Shown piece after piece: positions 33,251-41,006 of a stretch of DNA of 64,000 nucleotides (position 1 is its first letter; the number at the start of each line of letters is the position of its first letter). The position numbers were made by a program, and so were the translations under genes. The notes below the pieces were generated by a model. That model saw nothing but the letters and a program-made list of their open reading frames with translations, was not told where the DNA came from and made no database searches. Source of the DNA: Roseomonas sp. HF4 (GTDB lineage Bacteria; Pseudomonadota; Alphaproteobacteria; Acetobacterales; Acetobacteraceae); the NCBI RefSeq assembly GCF_005222755.1, contig NZ_STGD01000004.1, positions 248,001 through 312,000 on the forward strand, read 5' to 3'.

Positions 33251-33952
33251 ATGCCCGCGCCCCGCTGGGAAACCGACTTCGGTGCGCCGGGCGGGCTGTT
33301 CCGCCGCCTGCGCGAAGCCGCCTCGGACGCCTGGTCGGGCTATACGTGGCATCCCTTCGTGCAGCGCCTGTCGGACGGCACGCTGCCGATGGCGGCCTTC
33401 CGCACCTACCTGATCCAGGACTACCTGTTCCTCATCCATTTCGCGCGCGCCAAGGCGCTGGCGGTGGTCAAGGGCGAGAGCCTGGCCGCCATGCGCGACA
33501 AGGCCGCCGCCGTCCTCGCCATCCTGGACGAGACGAAGCTGCACCTGAAGTACTGCGCCGAATGGGGCCTGGCCGAGTCCGACGTCATCGCGACGCCCGA
33601 GACCGCCGAGACGGTCTCCTACACCCGCTGGGTGCTGGACCGCGGGCTGTTCGGGGACATCCTCGACCTCGAGGTCGCGCTGGCGCCCTGCACGGTCGGC
33701 TACGGGGAGGTGGCGCTGCGCATCCTGGGCGACCCGGCCCGGCGCGCGGCGGACAACACCTACCAGTCCTGGATCGACACCTACGCGGCCGATGACTACC
33801 AGGCGATGGCGCGCGCCGCGGCCAGGCGCATCGACGCGCTGGGCGTGAGCCATGGCGGGGAGGCGCGCTTCGCCCGGCTGGCGGCGGACTTCGCCGAGGC
33901 CGCGCGGCTCGAGCAGCGCTTCTGGCAGCAGGGGCTGGACGCCGCCCGCTGA
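33251..33952 (+). CDS. tenA: TenA-family aminopyrimidine aminohydrolase / thiaminase II
   Basis: 233 residues of all-helical TenA fold. DYLFLIHFARAKALAVVKG and the Cys147-containing LAPCTVGYGEVALRIL (the catalytic Cys of TenA) are clear, with YQSWIDTYAADDYQ further on. TenA hydrolyses aminopyrimidine to salvage the thiamine pyrimidine. Its stop shares a base with the mnmA ATG (TGATG). Thiamine salvage next to a sulfur-transfer set is suggestive, because thiazole synthesis also draws on cysteine desulfurase sulfur. Confidence 0.92.
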   Translation: MPAPRWETDFGAPGGLFRRLREAASDAWSGYTWHPFVQRLSDGTLPMAAFRTYLIQDYLFLIHFARAKALAVVKGESLAAMRDKAAAVLAILDETKLHLKYCAEWGLAESDVIATPETAETVSYTRWVLDRGLFGDILDLEVALAPCTVGYGEVALRILGDPARRAADNTYQSWIDTYAADDYQAMARAAARRIDALGVSHGGEARFARLAADFAEAARLEQRFWQQGLDAAR

Positions 33953-35055
33953 TGCGCATCCTGGTCGCCATGTCGGGGGGTGTCGATTCCAGCGTGGTCG
34001 CGGGCCTGCTGGCCGAGCAGGGCCACGAGGTCGTGGGCGCCACGCTCCAGCTGTATGACCACGGCGCGGCGGCGGCGAAGAGGGGCGCCTGCTGCGCCGG
34101 CCAGGACATCCACGACGCGCGCGACGTGGCCGACCGCCTCGGCATCCCGCATTACGTGCTGGACCGCGAGCAGGTGTTCCGGCGCGAGGTGATCGGCGAC
34201 TTCGCCGACACCTATGCCCGTGGGGAAACCCCCGTCCCCTGCATCCGCTGCAACCAGACCGTGAAGTTCCGCGACCTGGTGGCGCTCGCCCGCGACCTCG
34301 GCTGCGCGGCGCTGGCAACCGGGCACTATGCCCGCCGCGTCGAAGGCCCGGACGGCGCCGAACTTCACCGCGCGGCCGACCCGGCGCGTGACCAGTCCTA
34401 CTTCCTGGCCGCCACCACGCGCGACCAACTCGCCTTCGCGCGTTTCCCGCTGGGCGACATGCCGGACAAGGCGGCGGTGCGCGCGGTCGCGCTCAGGCTC
34501 GGCCTGGCGGTCGCGGAGAAGCCGGACAGCCAGGACATCTGTTTCGTGCCCGAGGGCCGCTACGATTCCCTGGTGGCACGGCTCCGCCCCGGGGCCGTCG
34601 CGGCCGGGGACGTGGTGCATGCCGATGGCCGCGTGCTTGGCGCGCATGGCGGCATCGCGCGTTACACGGTCGGGCAGGGCAGGGGCCTCGGCGCCGCGTC
34701 CTGGGATGGGCAGGAAAGGCTCTATGTCGCCGGCGTGGACGCGGCGCGCCGGCGCGTCGTCGTCGCGCCGCGCGGGTCGCTGGAGACGGGCACGGCCACG
34801 GTGGGCGAGGTGAACTGGCTGATCGACCCGCCGTCCGAGCCGCTGCGTTGCGCCGTCAAGCTTCGCGCGCGGGAGGCGCCGCGCGCCGCGACCGTCGCGT
34901 GGGATGCCGCGGCGGGTCTCGCGCGCGTGGCGCTGGACGCGCCCGGAATTGTCGCGCCCGGCCAGGCCTGCGTGCTGTATGATGGTGACCGCGTGATCGG
35001 CGGCGGCTTCCTGCGCGCGCCGGGATCGGTTGACAGGGTGCCTGCCGCGGCCTAA
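33952..35055 (+). CDS. mnmA: tRNA-specific 2-thiouridylase MnmA
   Basis: 367 residues; thiolates U34 of tRNA-Lys, -Glu and -Gln using persulfide sulfur. The PP-loop ATP site is MSGGVDSSVVAGLL. Cysteines in PVPCIRCNQTVKF (Cys97 and Cys100, the latter in the usual catalytic position) and DSQDICFVP (Cys197, the second catalytic Cys) are intact. It starts on the tenA stop. The 3' end overlaps the promoter of the following tRNA gene. Confidence 0.96.
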   Translation: MRILVAMSGGVDSSVVAGLLAEQGHEVVGATLQLYDHGAAAAKRGACCAGQDIHDARDVADRLGIPHYVLDREQVFRREVIGDFADTYARGETPVPCIRCNQTVKFRDLVALARDLGCAALATGHYARRVEGPDGAELHRAADPARDQSYFLAATTRDQLAFARFPLGDMPDKAAVRAVALRLGLAVAEKPDSQDICFVPEGRYDSLVARLRPGAVAAGDVVHADGRVLGAHGGIARYTVGQGRGLGAASWDGQERLYVAGVDAARRRVVVAPRGSLETGTATVGEVNWLIDPPSEPLRCAVKLRAREAPRAATVAWDAAAGLARVALDAPGIVAPGQACVLYDGDRVIGGGFLRAPGSVDRVPAAA

Positions 35056-35058
35056 CTC
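35030..35058 (+). promoter_or_regulatory. Sigma-70-type promoter for tRNA-Met, inside the mnmA 3' end
   Basis: A perfect -35 TTGACA (35030-35035) is followed after exactly 17 nt by TAACTC (35053-35058), which includes the mnmA stop. The -10 is weak. Predicted initiation near 35065 would leave a 10-nt leader before the tRNA. Confidence 0.55.
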
Positions 35059-35074
35059 GCGGCCCCTGACGGAT

Positions 35075-35151
35075 GGCGGCGTAGCTCAGCTGGTTAGAGC
35101 ACGGCACTCATAATGCCGGGGTCAGCGGTTCAAGTCCGCTCGCCGCTACCA
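35075..35151 (+). tRNA. tRNA-Met (anticodon CAT)
   Basis: 77 nt that fold into a full cloverleaf. The acceptor GGCGGCG pairs with CGCCGCT, the D stem is GCTC/GAGC, the anticodon stem CGGCA/TGCCG encloses loop CTCATAA, and the T stem AGCGG/CCGCT encloses TTCAAGT. The CCA end is encoded. Base pair 1-72 forms (G-U) and the anticodon stem lacks the three G-C pairs of initiator tRNA, so it is an elongator type. A lysidine-modified tRNA-Ile(CAT) cannot be fully excluded, but the acceptor and D arm fit tRNA-Met of Alphaproteobacteria. Confidence 0.95.
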
Positions 35152-35197
35152 TCCCCGCACCCATCCGCGATGCTGCCGCCCAACGGAACCAGAAACC

Positions 35198-35908
35198 GTG
35201 TGGCCGAACCGCCGCAGACTTCCCCCCGAACTGCATGACGCGCTCCGCGCCGCGCGGCGCGCAACGGGGCGCGAACGCATCCGCACCTTCGCTTGGCGCT
35301 TCCGGCGCCTCGGGCGGCGCCTCTTGGCGCTCGTCGTCGGACTGCTGGTCCTGGGCGGCATCGCCACCTGGCAGGCGGGTCCCTGGCCATCGCCCAACAT
35401 CGCCGCATGGCTCGCGCCCGGGGCCTCGCAGGCGCCGCTGCCGCGGGTGATCTACGGCGAACCCTCCGCCGCCCCTTCGTCGCAGCCCGGCGCGCGCTTC
35501 ACGCTGCGCGCCACCGCTGTGGACGGCGACACGCTCGCTGCGGGCGACCTCCGGCTCCGCCTCCATGCCATCGACGCGCCCGAGATGAGCCAGACATGCT
35601 CGCGCGGCGGCCGCCCCTATGCCTGCGGCGAGGAGGCGCGCCGCGCCATGGCCCGCATCCTGGGCTCGGGCCAGGTCACCTGCAGCGGCGCCGACCACGA
35701 CCGCTACGGCCGACGCATCGCCCGCTGCACCAATGCCGCGGGCCTCGACATCGCCGCGGCGCTGGTCGCCGAGGGCTGGGCCATCGCCTTCCGCCGCTTC
35801 GGCGAGGACTACGTCCCGCAGGAGGAGGAGGCGCGCCGCCGCGGCCTCGGCCTCTGGGCCGGCAGCTTCGAGAGCCCCGACGAGCATCGTCGGCGGCAGC
35901 GACCGTAG
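35198..35908 (+). CDS. Membrane-anchored thermonuclease (SNase)-like protein
   Basis: 236 residues from GTG 35198. An Arg-rich N-terminus and one hydrophobic segment (LLALVVGLLVLGGIATW, about 42-58) precede a staphylococcal-nuclease-like domain (about 105-225). It contains RATAVDGDTLAAGDLRLRLH, IDAPEMSQTC, the Arg and Glu in GEEARRAMARIL, and DRYGRRIARC. Three Cys in the domain could form disulfides. The substrate is presumably nucleic acid at the envelope. No ATG start exists in frame before the domain. Confidence 0.85.
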   Translation: MWPNRRRLPPELHDALRAARRATGRERIRTFAWRFRRLGRRLLALVVGLLVLGGIATWQAGPWPSPNIAAWLAPGASQAPLPRVIYGEPSAAPSSQPGARFTLRATAVDGDTLAAGDLRLRLHAIDAPEMSQTCSRGGRPYACGEEARRAMARILGSGQVTCSGADHDRYGRRIARCTNAAGLDIAAALVAEGWAIAFRRFGEDYVPQEEEARRRGLGLWAGSFESPDEHRRRQRP

Positions 35909-35987
35909 ACTGCGCGGCGTCGCCCGGCCGCGGACCGGCCGCAGGAATGGCATGGTTCCGACGCCGAACCACCTGTATGCCGGAAGC

Positions 35988-36995
35988 ATGAAGGGTCTCC
36001 ACGCCGCCCCCGCTGGATCCCGGCCCGGCCGTCGGACCGTCCTCGGCCTCGGCGCCGGTCTCCTCGCGCCCACGGCGCCGCGCGCGCAGCCGAGGTGGAG
36101 CCCCTCCCGCCCCGTCGTCATCACCGTGCCCTATGCGCCGGGCGGGTCCTCCGACGCGCTCGCGCGCCCGCTGGCGGACCGCCTGGCGCCGCTGCTCGGC
36201 GTCCCGGTCGTGATCGAGAACCGGCCGGGCGCGCAGACCGCCATCGCCGCCGAGGCCGTCGCCCGCGCCGCGCCGGACGGACACCGGCTGCTGTTCTCGG
36301 CCACCGCCACGCTGACCGTGAACCCGCTGACGCGCCGCGACCTGCCCTATCGCGTGGAGGATTTCGCGCCGGTCGCGCATCTCGCGACGCTGCCCTACGC
36401 CGTCGCGATCCGCACCGGCCTGCCCGCGACCATCGAGGCCTTCGTCGCGCATGTGCGCGCCAACCCGGGCCGCATCAGCATCGGCAGCAGCGGCCGCGGA
36501 TCCTCCCTGCACTTGGCCGGCGCCCTGATCGCCGCGCGCCTCGGCCTCGACTGGACCGAGGTCACCTACCGCGGCGATGCACCGCAGGTGACCGACCTGA
36601 TGACGGGCGCGCTCGATGTCGCGGTGCTGGGCGGGCCGCCGGCGCTGGCCGCCGAGCACACGGGCCGCGTGCGCGTGCTCGGCTGGACGGCGCCCGCGCG
36701 GCTGCCGCATCTGCCGGACCATCCGGTCTTCGCCGAGACCTGGCCCGACATCGTCTCGGTCGGCTGGTTCGGCCTGCACGCGCAGGCTGCCACGCCGCCC
36801 GAGGCCGTCGCGCGCCTGAACGCCGTCTGCGCCGAGGCGCTGCGCGCCGACCCCGCGCTGCGCGAGCGCCTGACGGCCGAAGGCGTGCTGGTGCAGGTGC
36901 CGGGCCCTCCGGCCGCCTTCGCCGCGTTCCTCGCGGGCGAGCAGCGCCGCCTCGCCCCCATCGTGGCCGGGCTGCGCGAGGCGCCCAGCCCTTGA
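35988..36995 (+). CDS. Bug-type tricarboxylate receptor coupled to a CoA ligase
   Basis: 335-residue periplasmic binding protein of the TctC/Bug family. A leader with RPGRRTVLGLGAGLLAPTAPRA is followed by VVITVPYAPGGSSDALARPLA and VVIENRPGAQTAIAAEAVARA, the family's ligand-binding blocks. The C-terminal LPDHPVFAETWP...AATPPEAVARLNAVC fits as well. ATG 35988 has GGAAG upstream; an in-frame ATG at 35952 is possible. Its stop overlaps the TTG start of an acyl-CoA synthetase, so uptake and activation of the same acid is inferred. Confidence 0.9.
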   Translation: MKGLHAAPAGSRPGRRTVLGLGAGLLAPTAPRAQPRWSPSRPVVITVPYAPGGSSDALARPLADRLAPLLGVPVVIENRPGAQTAIAAEAVARAAPDGHRLLFSATATLTVNPLTRRDLPYRVEDFAPVAHLATLPYAVAIRTGLPATIEAFVAHVRANPGRISIGSSGRGSSLHLAGALIAARLGLDWTEVTYRGDAPQVTDLMTGALDVAVLGGPPALAAEHTGRVRVLGWTAPARLPHLPDHPVFAETWPDIVSVGWFGLHAQAATPPEAVARLNAVCAEALRADPALRERLTAEGVLVQVPGPPAAFAAFLAGEQRRLAPIVAGLREAPSP

Positions 36996-38449
36996 GGCCC
37001 GACGCCGCGACCTTCCTCGGCCGGCTGCGGGCGACGGCGGCAGCCGATCCCGCACGGATCGCGGTGGCGGGCACGGGCCTGGCGCTGACCTATGGGAACC
37101 TCGCCGGGCGGATCGCGCGCATGGCCGGCTGGCTGCACCGCGCCGGGCTCGCGCCCGGGCAGATGTGCGGGCTGACGCTGCGCGACGACCTCGCGCATCT
37201 CGTGGTGGCACTCGCGCTCATGCGGCTCGGCTGCCACCAGGTGACGCTCGCGAGTCACGAGCCCGCGGCGATGCGCGCCGACATCGCGCGGCGCGCCGGC
37301 GTGGTCGCCGTGCTGGCCGATCGCGCCGAGGATGCCATGCCGGGCCTGCCCTGCCTGCTGCCCGACCACGCCGAGGCCGCCGGGGATGCCGGGCTTGCGG
37401 CCCTGGTGCCGGCCGAGCCTACGGCGCTGCCGCTGCCGCTGCTGGTGCTGACGAGCTCGGGCACCACGGGCCGGCCGAAGCTCGTGCCGCTGAGCGAACC
37501 CGGGCTGCTCGCGCAGTCGGTGCGGCGGCGCGGCCTCGGCCGCGTGCGGCACCGGCCGATCGGGCTCGAATACAACAACGGCAAGCGCTTCCCGCTGTTC
37601 GCGCTGGCCAATGGCGACACCCACGTGCTGGCCGAGGCCTCGCGCGGGATCGGCCTGGAGGCGGTTTGCCGGCGCTTCGGCGTCGCCATGCTGGGCCTCG
37701 CGCCGCACCAGGCCGAGACGCTGCTGGCCCGGGAACGCCCCGTCGCATGGCCCGCCGCCACGCGCATTGACCTGGCCGGCGCAGCGCCCGGGGACGGGCT
37801 GGTGCAGCGCCTGAAGGCGCGGCTGACGCCCGAGGTCTACGTGCTCTACGGCACCACCGAGGTCGGCTCGGTCGCCCGCGCGGGCCCGGCCGAGCATGCC
37901 GCCTGCCCCGAGGGATCGGGCCTGGTCTTCCCGACCGTCGAGGTCGCGATCGTGGACGATCGCGGCACGCCGCTGCCGCCGGGCGCGACGGGGCTGATCC
38001 GCATCCGCGCCACCGGGATGGCGGAGCGCTACCTCGACGACCCCGAGGCGACGGCGCGCGCCTTCGTGGGCGGCTGGTTCCAGCCGGGCGACATGGGCCG
38101 GCTGCTGCCCGACGGCACGCTCGTGGTCTCGGGGCGGGCGGACGACATGATGATGCTCGGCACCGTCAACATCTTCCCGGCCGAGATCGAGCGTGTCGCG
38201 GCCGCCTTCCCCGGGGTCGCGGAATGCGCGGCCTTTGCGCTGCGCAGCCCGGCGCTGGGCGACATCCCGGTGATCGCGATTGTGGCGGAGCCGGGAGCGA
38301 CGCCGGACGCCGCGGCGCTGCTCGCGCATTGCCGGCAGCGGCTCGGCCTGCGCGCGCCGCGCAAGGCGGTGATGATGGCGGCGCTGCCGCGCACGCGGTC
38401 CGGGAAGGTCATGCGCCACGAACTCGCGGCGATGGCCGCACGGGGCTGA
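36992..38449 (+). CDS. AMP-dependent acyl-CoA synthetase/ligase
   Basis: 485 residues from TTG 36992, which overlaps the Bug gene stop (TTGA). Family motifs: LVLTSSGTTGRPKLVP (AMP-binding P-loop), VYVLYGTTEVGSVA, GWFQPGDMGRLLPDGTLVVSGRADDM and the C-terminal catalytic Lys in RTRSGKVMRHEL. It adenylates a carboxylic acid and forms the CoA thioester; substrate unknown. The start codon is inferred because no ATG precedes the first conserved block and TTG coincides with the stop overlap. The neighbouring receptor suggests an exogenous acid. Confidence 0.9.
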   Translation: MRPDAATFLGRLRATAAADPARIAVAGTGLALTYGNLAGRIARMAGWLHRAGLAPGQMCGLTLRDDLAHLVVALALMRLGCHQVTLASHEPAAMRADIARRAGVVAVLADRAEDAMPGLPCLLPDHAEAAGDAGLAALVPAEPTALPLPLLVLTSSGTTGRPKLVPLSEPGLLAQSVRRRGLGRVRHRPIGLEYNNGKRFPLFALANGDTHVLAEASRGIGLEAVCRRFGVAMLGLAPHQAETLLARERPVAWPAATRIDLAGAAPGDGLVQRLKARLTPEVYVLYGTTEVGSVARAGPAEHAACPEGSGLVFPTVEVAIVDDRGTPLPPGATGLIRIRATGMAERYLDDPEATARAFVGGWFQPGDMGRLLPDGTLVVSGRADDMMMLGTVNIFPAEIERVAAAFPGVAECAAFALRSPALGDIPVIAIVAEPGATPDAAALLAHCRQRLGLRAPRKAVMMAALPRTRSGKVMRHELAAMAARG

Positions 38450-38459
38450 TGCCGAGCGG

Positions 38460-38478
38460 ACGAAGGTGAAGCCCTCGT
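38460..38478 (+). repeat. Half copy of the dispersed hairpin repeat
   Basis: Starting 10 nt after the CoA ligase stop, ACGAAGG-TGAAG-CCCTCGT forms the right-end hairpin of the repeat family (one A/C mismatch), preceded by GCCGAGCGG as in copy 2. No left half is seen. The rest of 38450-38693 contains no gene or other clear element. Confidence 0.6.
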
Positions 38479-38693
38479 GCGCGGCTTGTCGGAAACGCGA
38501 TGCCGCGTTGATCCGCTGCCGGGGCGGCGATCCGGGGCGCAGGGATTCTGCGCCGCCGGCAGCGGGCGTCCCGGGATCGGCCCGGACGACGCTCGGCTCA
38601 AGGCGGCGCGCTGTCACCCGTCGCGCCCGGGCGGGTCGCCAGCCCGCAAACCGTATCCGCCCACGGCATTAGGTCAGGCCGAACCGGCCGCCA

Positions 38694-39260
38694 TCACTCC
38701 GGCCGCGTGCGCCGCTCCCGCAGCCGCGCCGGATAGCCGACGGCGATGCGCCCCGCCGGCACGTCGTGCGTGACGATGCTGCCCGCGCCGATCACCGCGT
38801 CGTCGCCCACGGTGATGCCGGGCAGGATGATGGCTGCGGCGCCGATCCAGACATTGCGCCCGATGCGGACGGGCCTGCCGAATTCGAGCCCCTTCGCGCG
38901 TTCGGCCGCATCGCGCGGATGGTCGGCGGCCAGGATCTGCACGCCGGGGCCCACCTGCGTGCCCTCGCCGATCGAGATCTCCACCACGTCGAGGATGACG
39001 CAGTTGAAGTTCAGGAAGGCGCCGGCGCCGAGGCGGATGTTGAAGCCGTAGTCGCAGTGGAAGGGCGGGCGAATCGTGGCGCCCTCGCCGACGAAGCCGA
39101 GGCGTTCGCGCAGCAGTTCGTGCCGCAGCGCCGCCGGGCCGCCGAGCGCGGCGTTGTAGCGCGCGAGCCAGGCCTCGGTCTCGGCGAGCGCCGCCTGGAT
39201 CTCGGGCGCGGCGGCGCTGTAGGGCTCGCCGGCCAGCATCTTCTCCATCTCGGTGCGCAT
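38694..39260 (-). CDS. Maltose/galactoside O-acetyltransferase-like enzyme
   Basis: 188 residues of the NodL/LacA/Maa sugar O-acetyltransferase family: N-terminal MEKMLAGEPYSAAAPEIQAAL, then left-handed beta-helix hexapeptide repeats (IRPPFHCDYGFNIRLGAGAFLNFNCVILD, HPRDAAERAKGLEFGRPVRIGRN). The catalytic His is in AADHPRDA. It transfers acetyl from acetyl-CoA to a sugar hydroxyl. It is the last gene of a minus-strand group beginning at 43501, 24 nt after the deacylase gene. Confidence 0.92.
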   Translation of the reverse strand: MRTEMEKMLAGEPYSAAAPEIQAALAETEAWLARYNAALGGPAALRHELLRERLGFVGEGATIRPPFHCDYGFNIRLGAGAFLNFNCVILDVVEISIGEGTQVGPGVQILAADHPRDAAERAKGLEFGRPVRIGRNVWIGAAAIILPGITVGDDAVIGAGSIVTHDVPAGRIAVGYPARLRERRTRPE

Positions 39261-39284
39261 CGGCCGGCCCCGCGCGCCGCGCCC

Positions 39285-40994
39285 TCAGCCCGCCGCCTGC
39301 GGCCCGCGCACGAGCCGCCCCGGCAGCGCGCCGGTCGCCTCGCCCTCCCGGTATGTGACGGCGCCGGACAGCACGGTGGCGACATACCCTTCCGCCTGCT
39401 GCACCAGCCGCTTGCCGCCCGCGGGCAGGTCGTAGCGCATCTCCGGCGCCCGCATGCGCAGCCGCGCGAAGTCGATCACGTTGAGGTCCGCCTTGAGGCC
39501 CGGAGCGATCACGCCGCGGTCGGCCAACCCCATCGCGGCGGCGTTGTCGCGGCTGATGCGCCGCACGGCCTGCTCGACCGGCAGGCGCGGTCCGCGCGCG
39601 CGGTCCCGCGCCCAGTGCACCAGCATGTGCGTCATGCAGGATGCGTCGCAGATGTAGCCGACATGCGCGCCGCCGTCGCCGAGGCCCATCAGCGTGTGCG
39701 GATGCGTCATCATCGCGCGGATCGCCTCGAGGTCGCCATCGGCGTAGTTCAGCAGCGGGCGGTTCAGGATGGCGCGGCCGTCGCGCTCCAGCATCAGGTC
39801 GTAGCAGAGCGCCTCGGCCGTCATGCCGCGCGCGGCGGCCATGGCCGCGACGGAACGCTCCGGCGGCGGCTCGTAGTCCGGCGGGTCGCCGAGCGGGAAG
39901 ATCTTGTCCCAGGTGTTGAGCCGCGCCTTGAGCGCCGGGTCGTCGGTCGCCTCGGCCAGGATGCGCGCGCGCCGGGCGGGGTCGCGCAGCGCGGCCACGC
40001 GCTCGGGCAGCGGCAGGTGCGCGACCTCGCGGAAGGATGGCCGCGTCAGGAAGGGGTGCTGCGACAATTCGAAGCCGAACATGAGCCCGACCGGCCGGCC
40101 CATCACCTGGCCGAACATACGCACGCCCTCGGCGTTCGCCACCTCCACGCGGTCGAGCAGCCAGCGCCAGAAGGCGGGCTTCGATTCGCGCTGCAGCAGG
40201 GAAAAGGTGAGCGGCCGTCCGGCCGCGGCGGCGACGCGCCTGAGGCGGGCGAATTCCTCCTCCGCCGGGTCGTCGAAGTCGGAGATCACCTGCAGCCAGC
40301 CGCTGCCATGCGCGCGCAGCGTGCGGGCCAGCGCCTCCAACTCCGCTTCCGGCGCGCCGAGGGTCGGGATGTGACGCCCGTCCAGCGTCCGGTGCGCCAG
40401 CGCGCGGGAGGTGGAGATGCCGACGGCGCCGGCGGCCAGGCCCTCGGCGGCGAGGCGCGCCATCTCCGCGCATTCCTCGGGCGTCGCCTCGGCATGCGCT
40501 TCCGCGCGCTCGCCCATCACGTGCACGCGCAGCGGCGCATGCGTCACCATGGCGGCGATGTCGGTGTCGAAGCGGCGCGTGGCGAGGAAATCCATGTAGT
40601 CGGGGAAGGATTCCCAGGTCCACGGGAGGCCCTCGGTCAGCACGACCTCGGGCAGGTCCTCGACGCCCTCCATGAGCTTCACCAGCATGTCGCGCCGGTC
40701 CGGCCGGCAGGGCGCGAATCCCACGCCGCAATTGCCGATCAGCGCGGTGGTCACGCCGTTGATCGAGGAGGAGAGGAGTTGCGAACTCCAGGTCGCCTGT
40801 GCGTCGTAATGCGTGTGGATGTCGACGAAGCCGGGCGTGACGAGCAGGCCCTTCGCGTCGATCTCCTCCGCGCCGCGGCCGGCCACGCGCCCGACCTCGG
40901 CGATGCGCCCGGCGGCGATGGCGACATCCGCCTCGAAGGCGGGCGCGCCAGTGCCGTCCACCACCGTGCCGCCGCGGATCACCAGGTCATGCAT
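39285..40994 (-). CDS. N-acyl-D-amino-acid deacylase / D-aminoacylase family amidohydrolase
   Basis: 569 residues of the amidohydrolase superfamily. Metal site HTHYDAQATW, N-terminal DLVIRGGTVVDGTGAPA, and late motifs MGLGDGGAHVGYICD and RISRDNAAAMGLADRGVIAPGLKADLNVIDF are typical of D-aminoacylases. It probably removes acyl groups from N-acyl-D-amino acids in the cytoplasm. With the peptide-type binding protein at 41999 it suggests a scavenging pathway for modified amino acids or peptides. Confidence 0.9.
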   Translation of the reverse strand: MHDLVIRGGTVVDGTGAPAFEADVAIAAGRIAEVGRVAGRGAEEIDAKGLLVTPGFVDIHTHYDAQATWSSQLLSSSINGVTTALIGNCGVGFAPCRPDRRDMLVKLMEGVEDLPEVVLTEGLPWTWESFPDYMDFLATRRFDTDIAAMVTHAPLRVHVMGERAEAHAEATPEECAEMARLAAEGLAAGAVGISTSRALAHRTLDGRHIPTLGAPEAELEALARTLRAHGSGWLQVISDFDDPAEEEFARLRRVAAAAGRPLTFSLLQRESKPAFWRWLLDRVEVANAEGVRMFGQVMGRPVGLMFGFELSQHPFLTRPSFREVAHLPLPERVAALRDPARRARILAEATDDPALKARLNTWDKIFPLGDPPDYEPPPERSVAAMAAARGMTAEALCYDLMLERDGRAILNRPLLNYADGDLEAIRAMMTHPHTLMGLGDGGAHVGYICDASCMTHMLVHWARDRARGPRLPVEQAVRRISRDNAAAMGLADRGVIAPGLKADLNVIDFARLRMRAPEMRYDLPAGGKRLVQQAEGYVATVLSGAVTYREGEATGALPGRLVRGPQAAG

Positions 40995-41006
40995 GGCGTG
41001 CCTTCC

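Noticed and set aside
35075-35151. tRNA-Ile2 (lysidine CAT) or initiator tRNA-Met
   Set aside because: Acceptor pair 1-72 forms and the initiator GGG/CCC anticodon stem is absent; acceptor and D arm resemble elongator Met, though Ile2 cannot be completely excluded.
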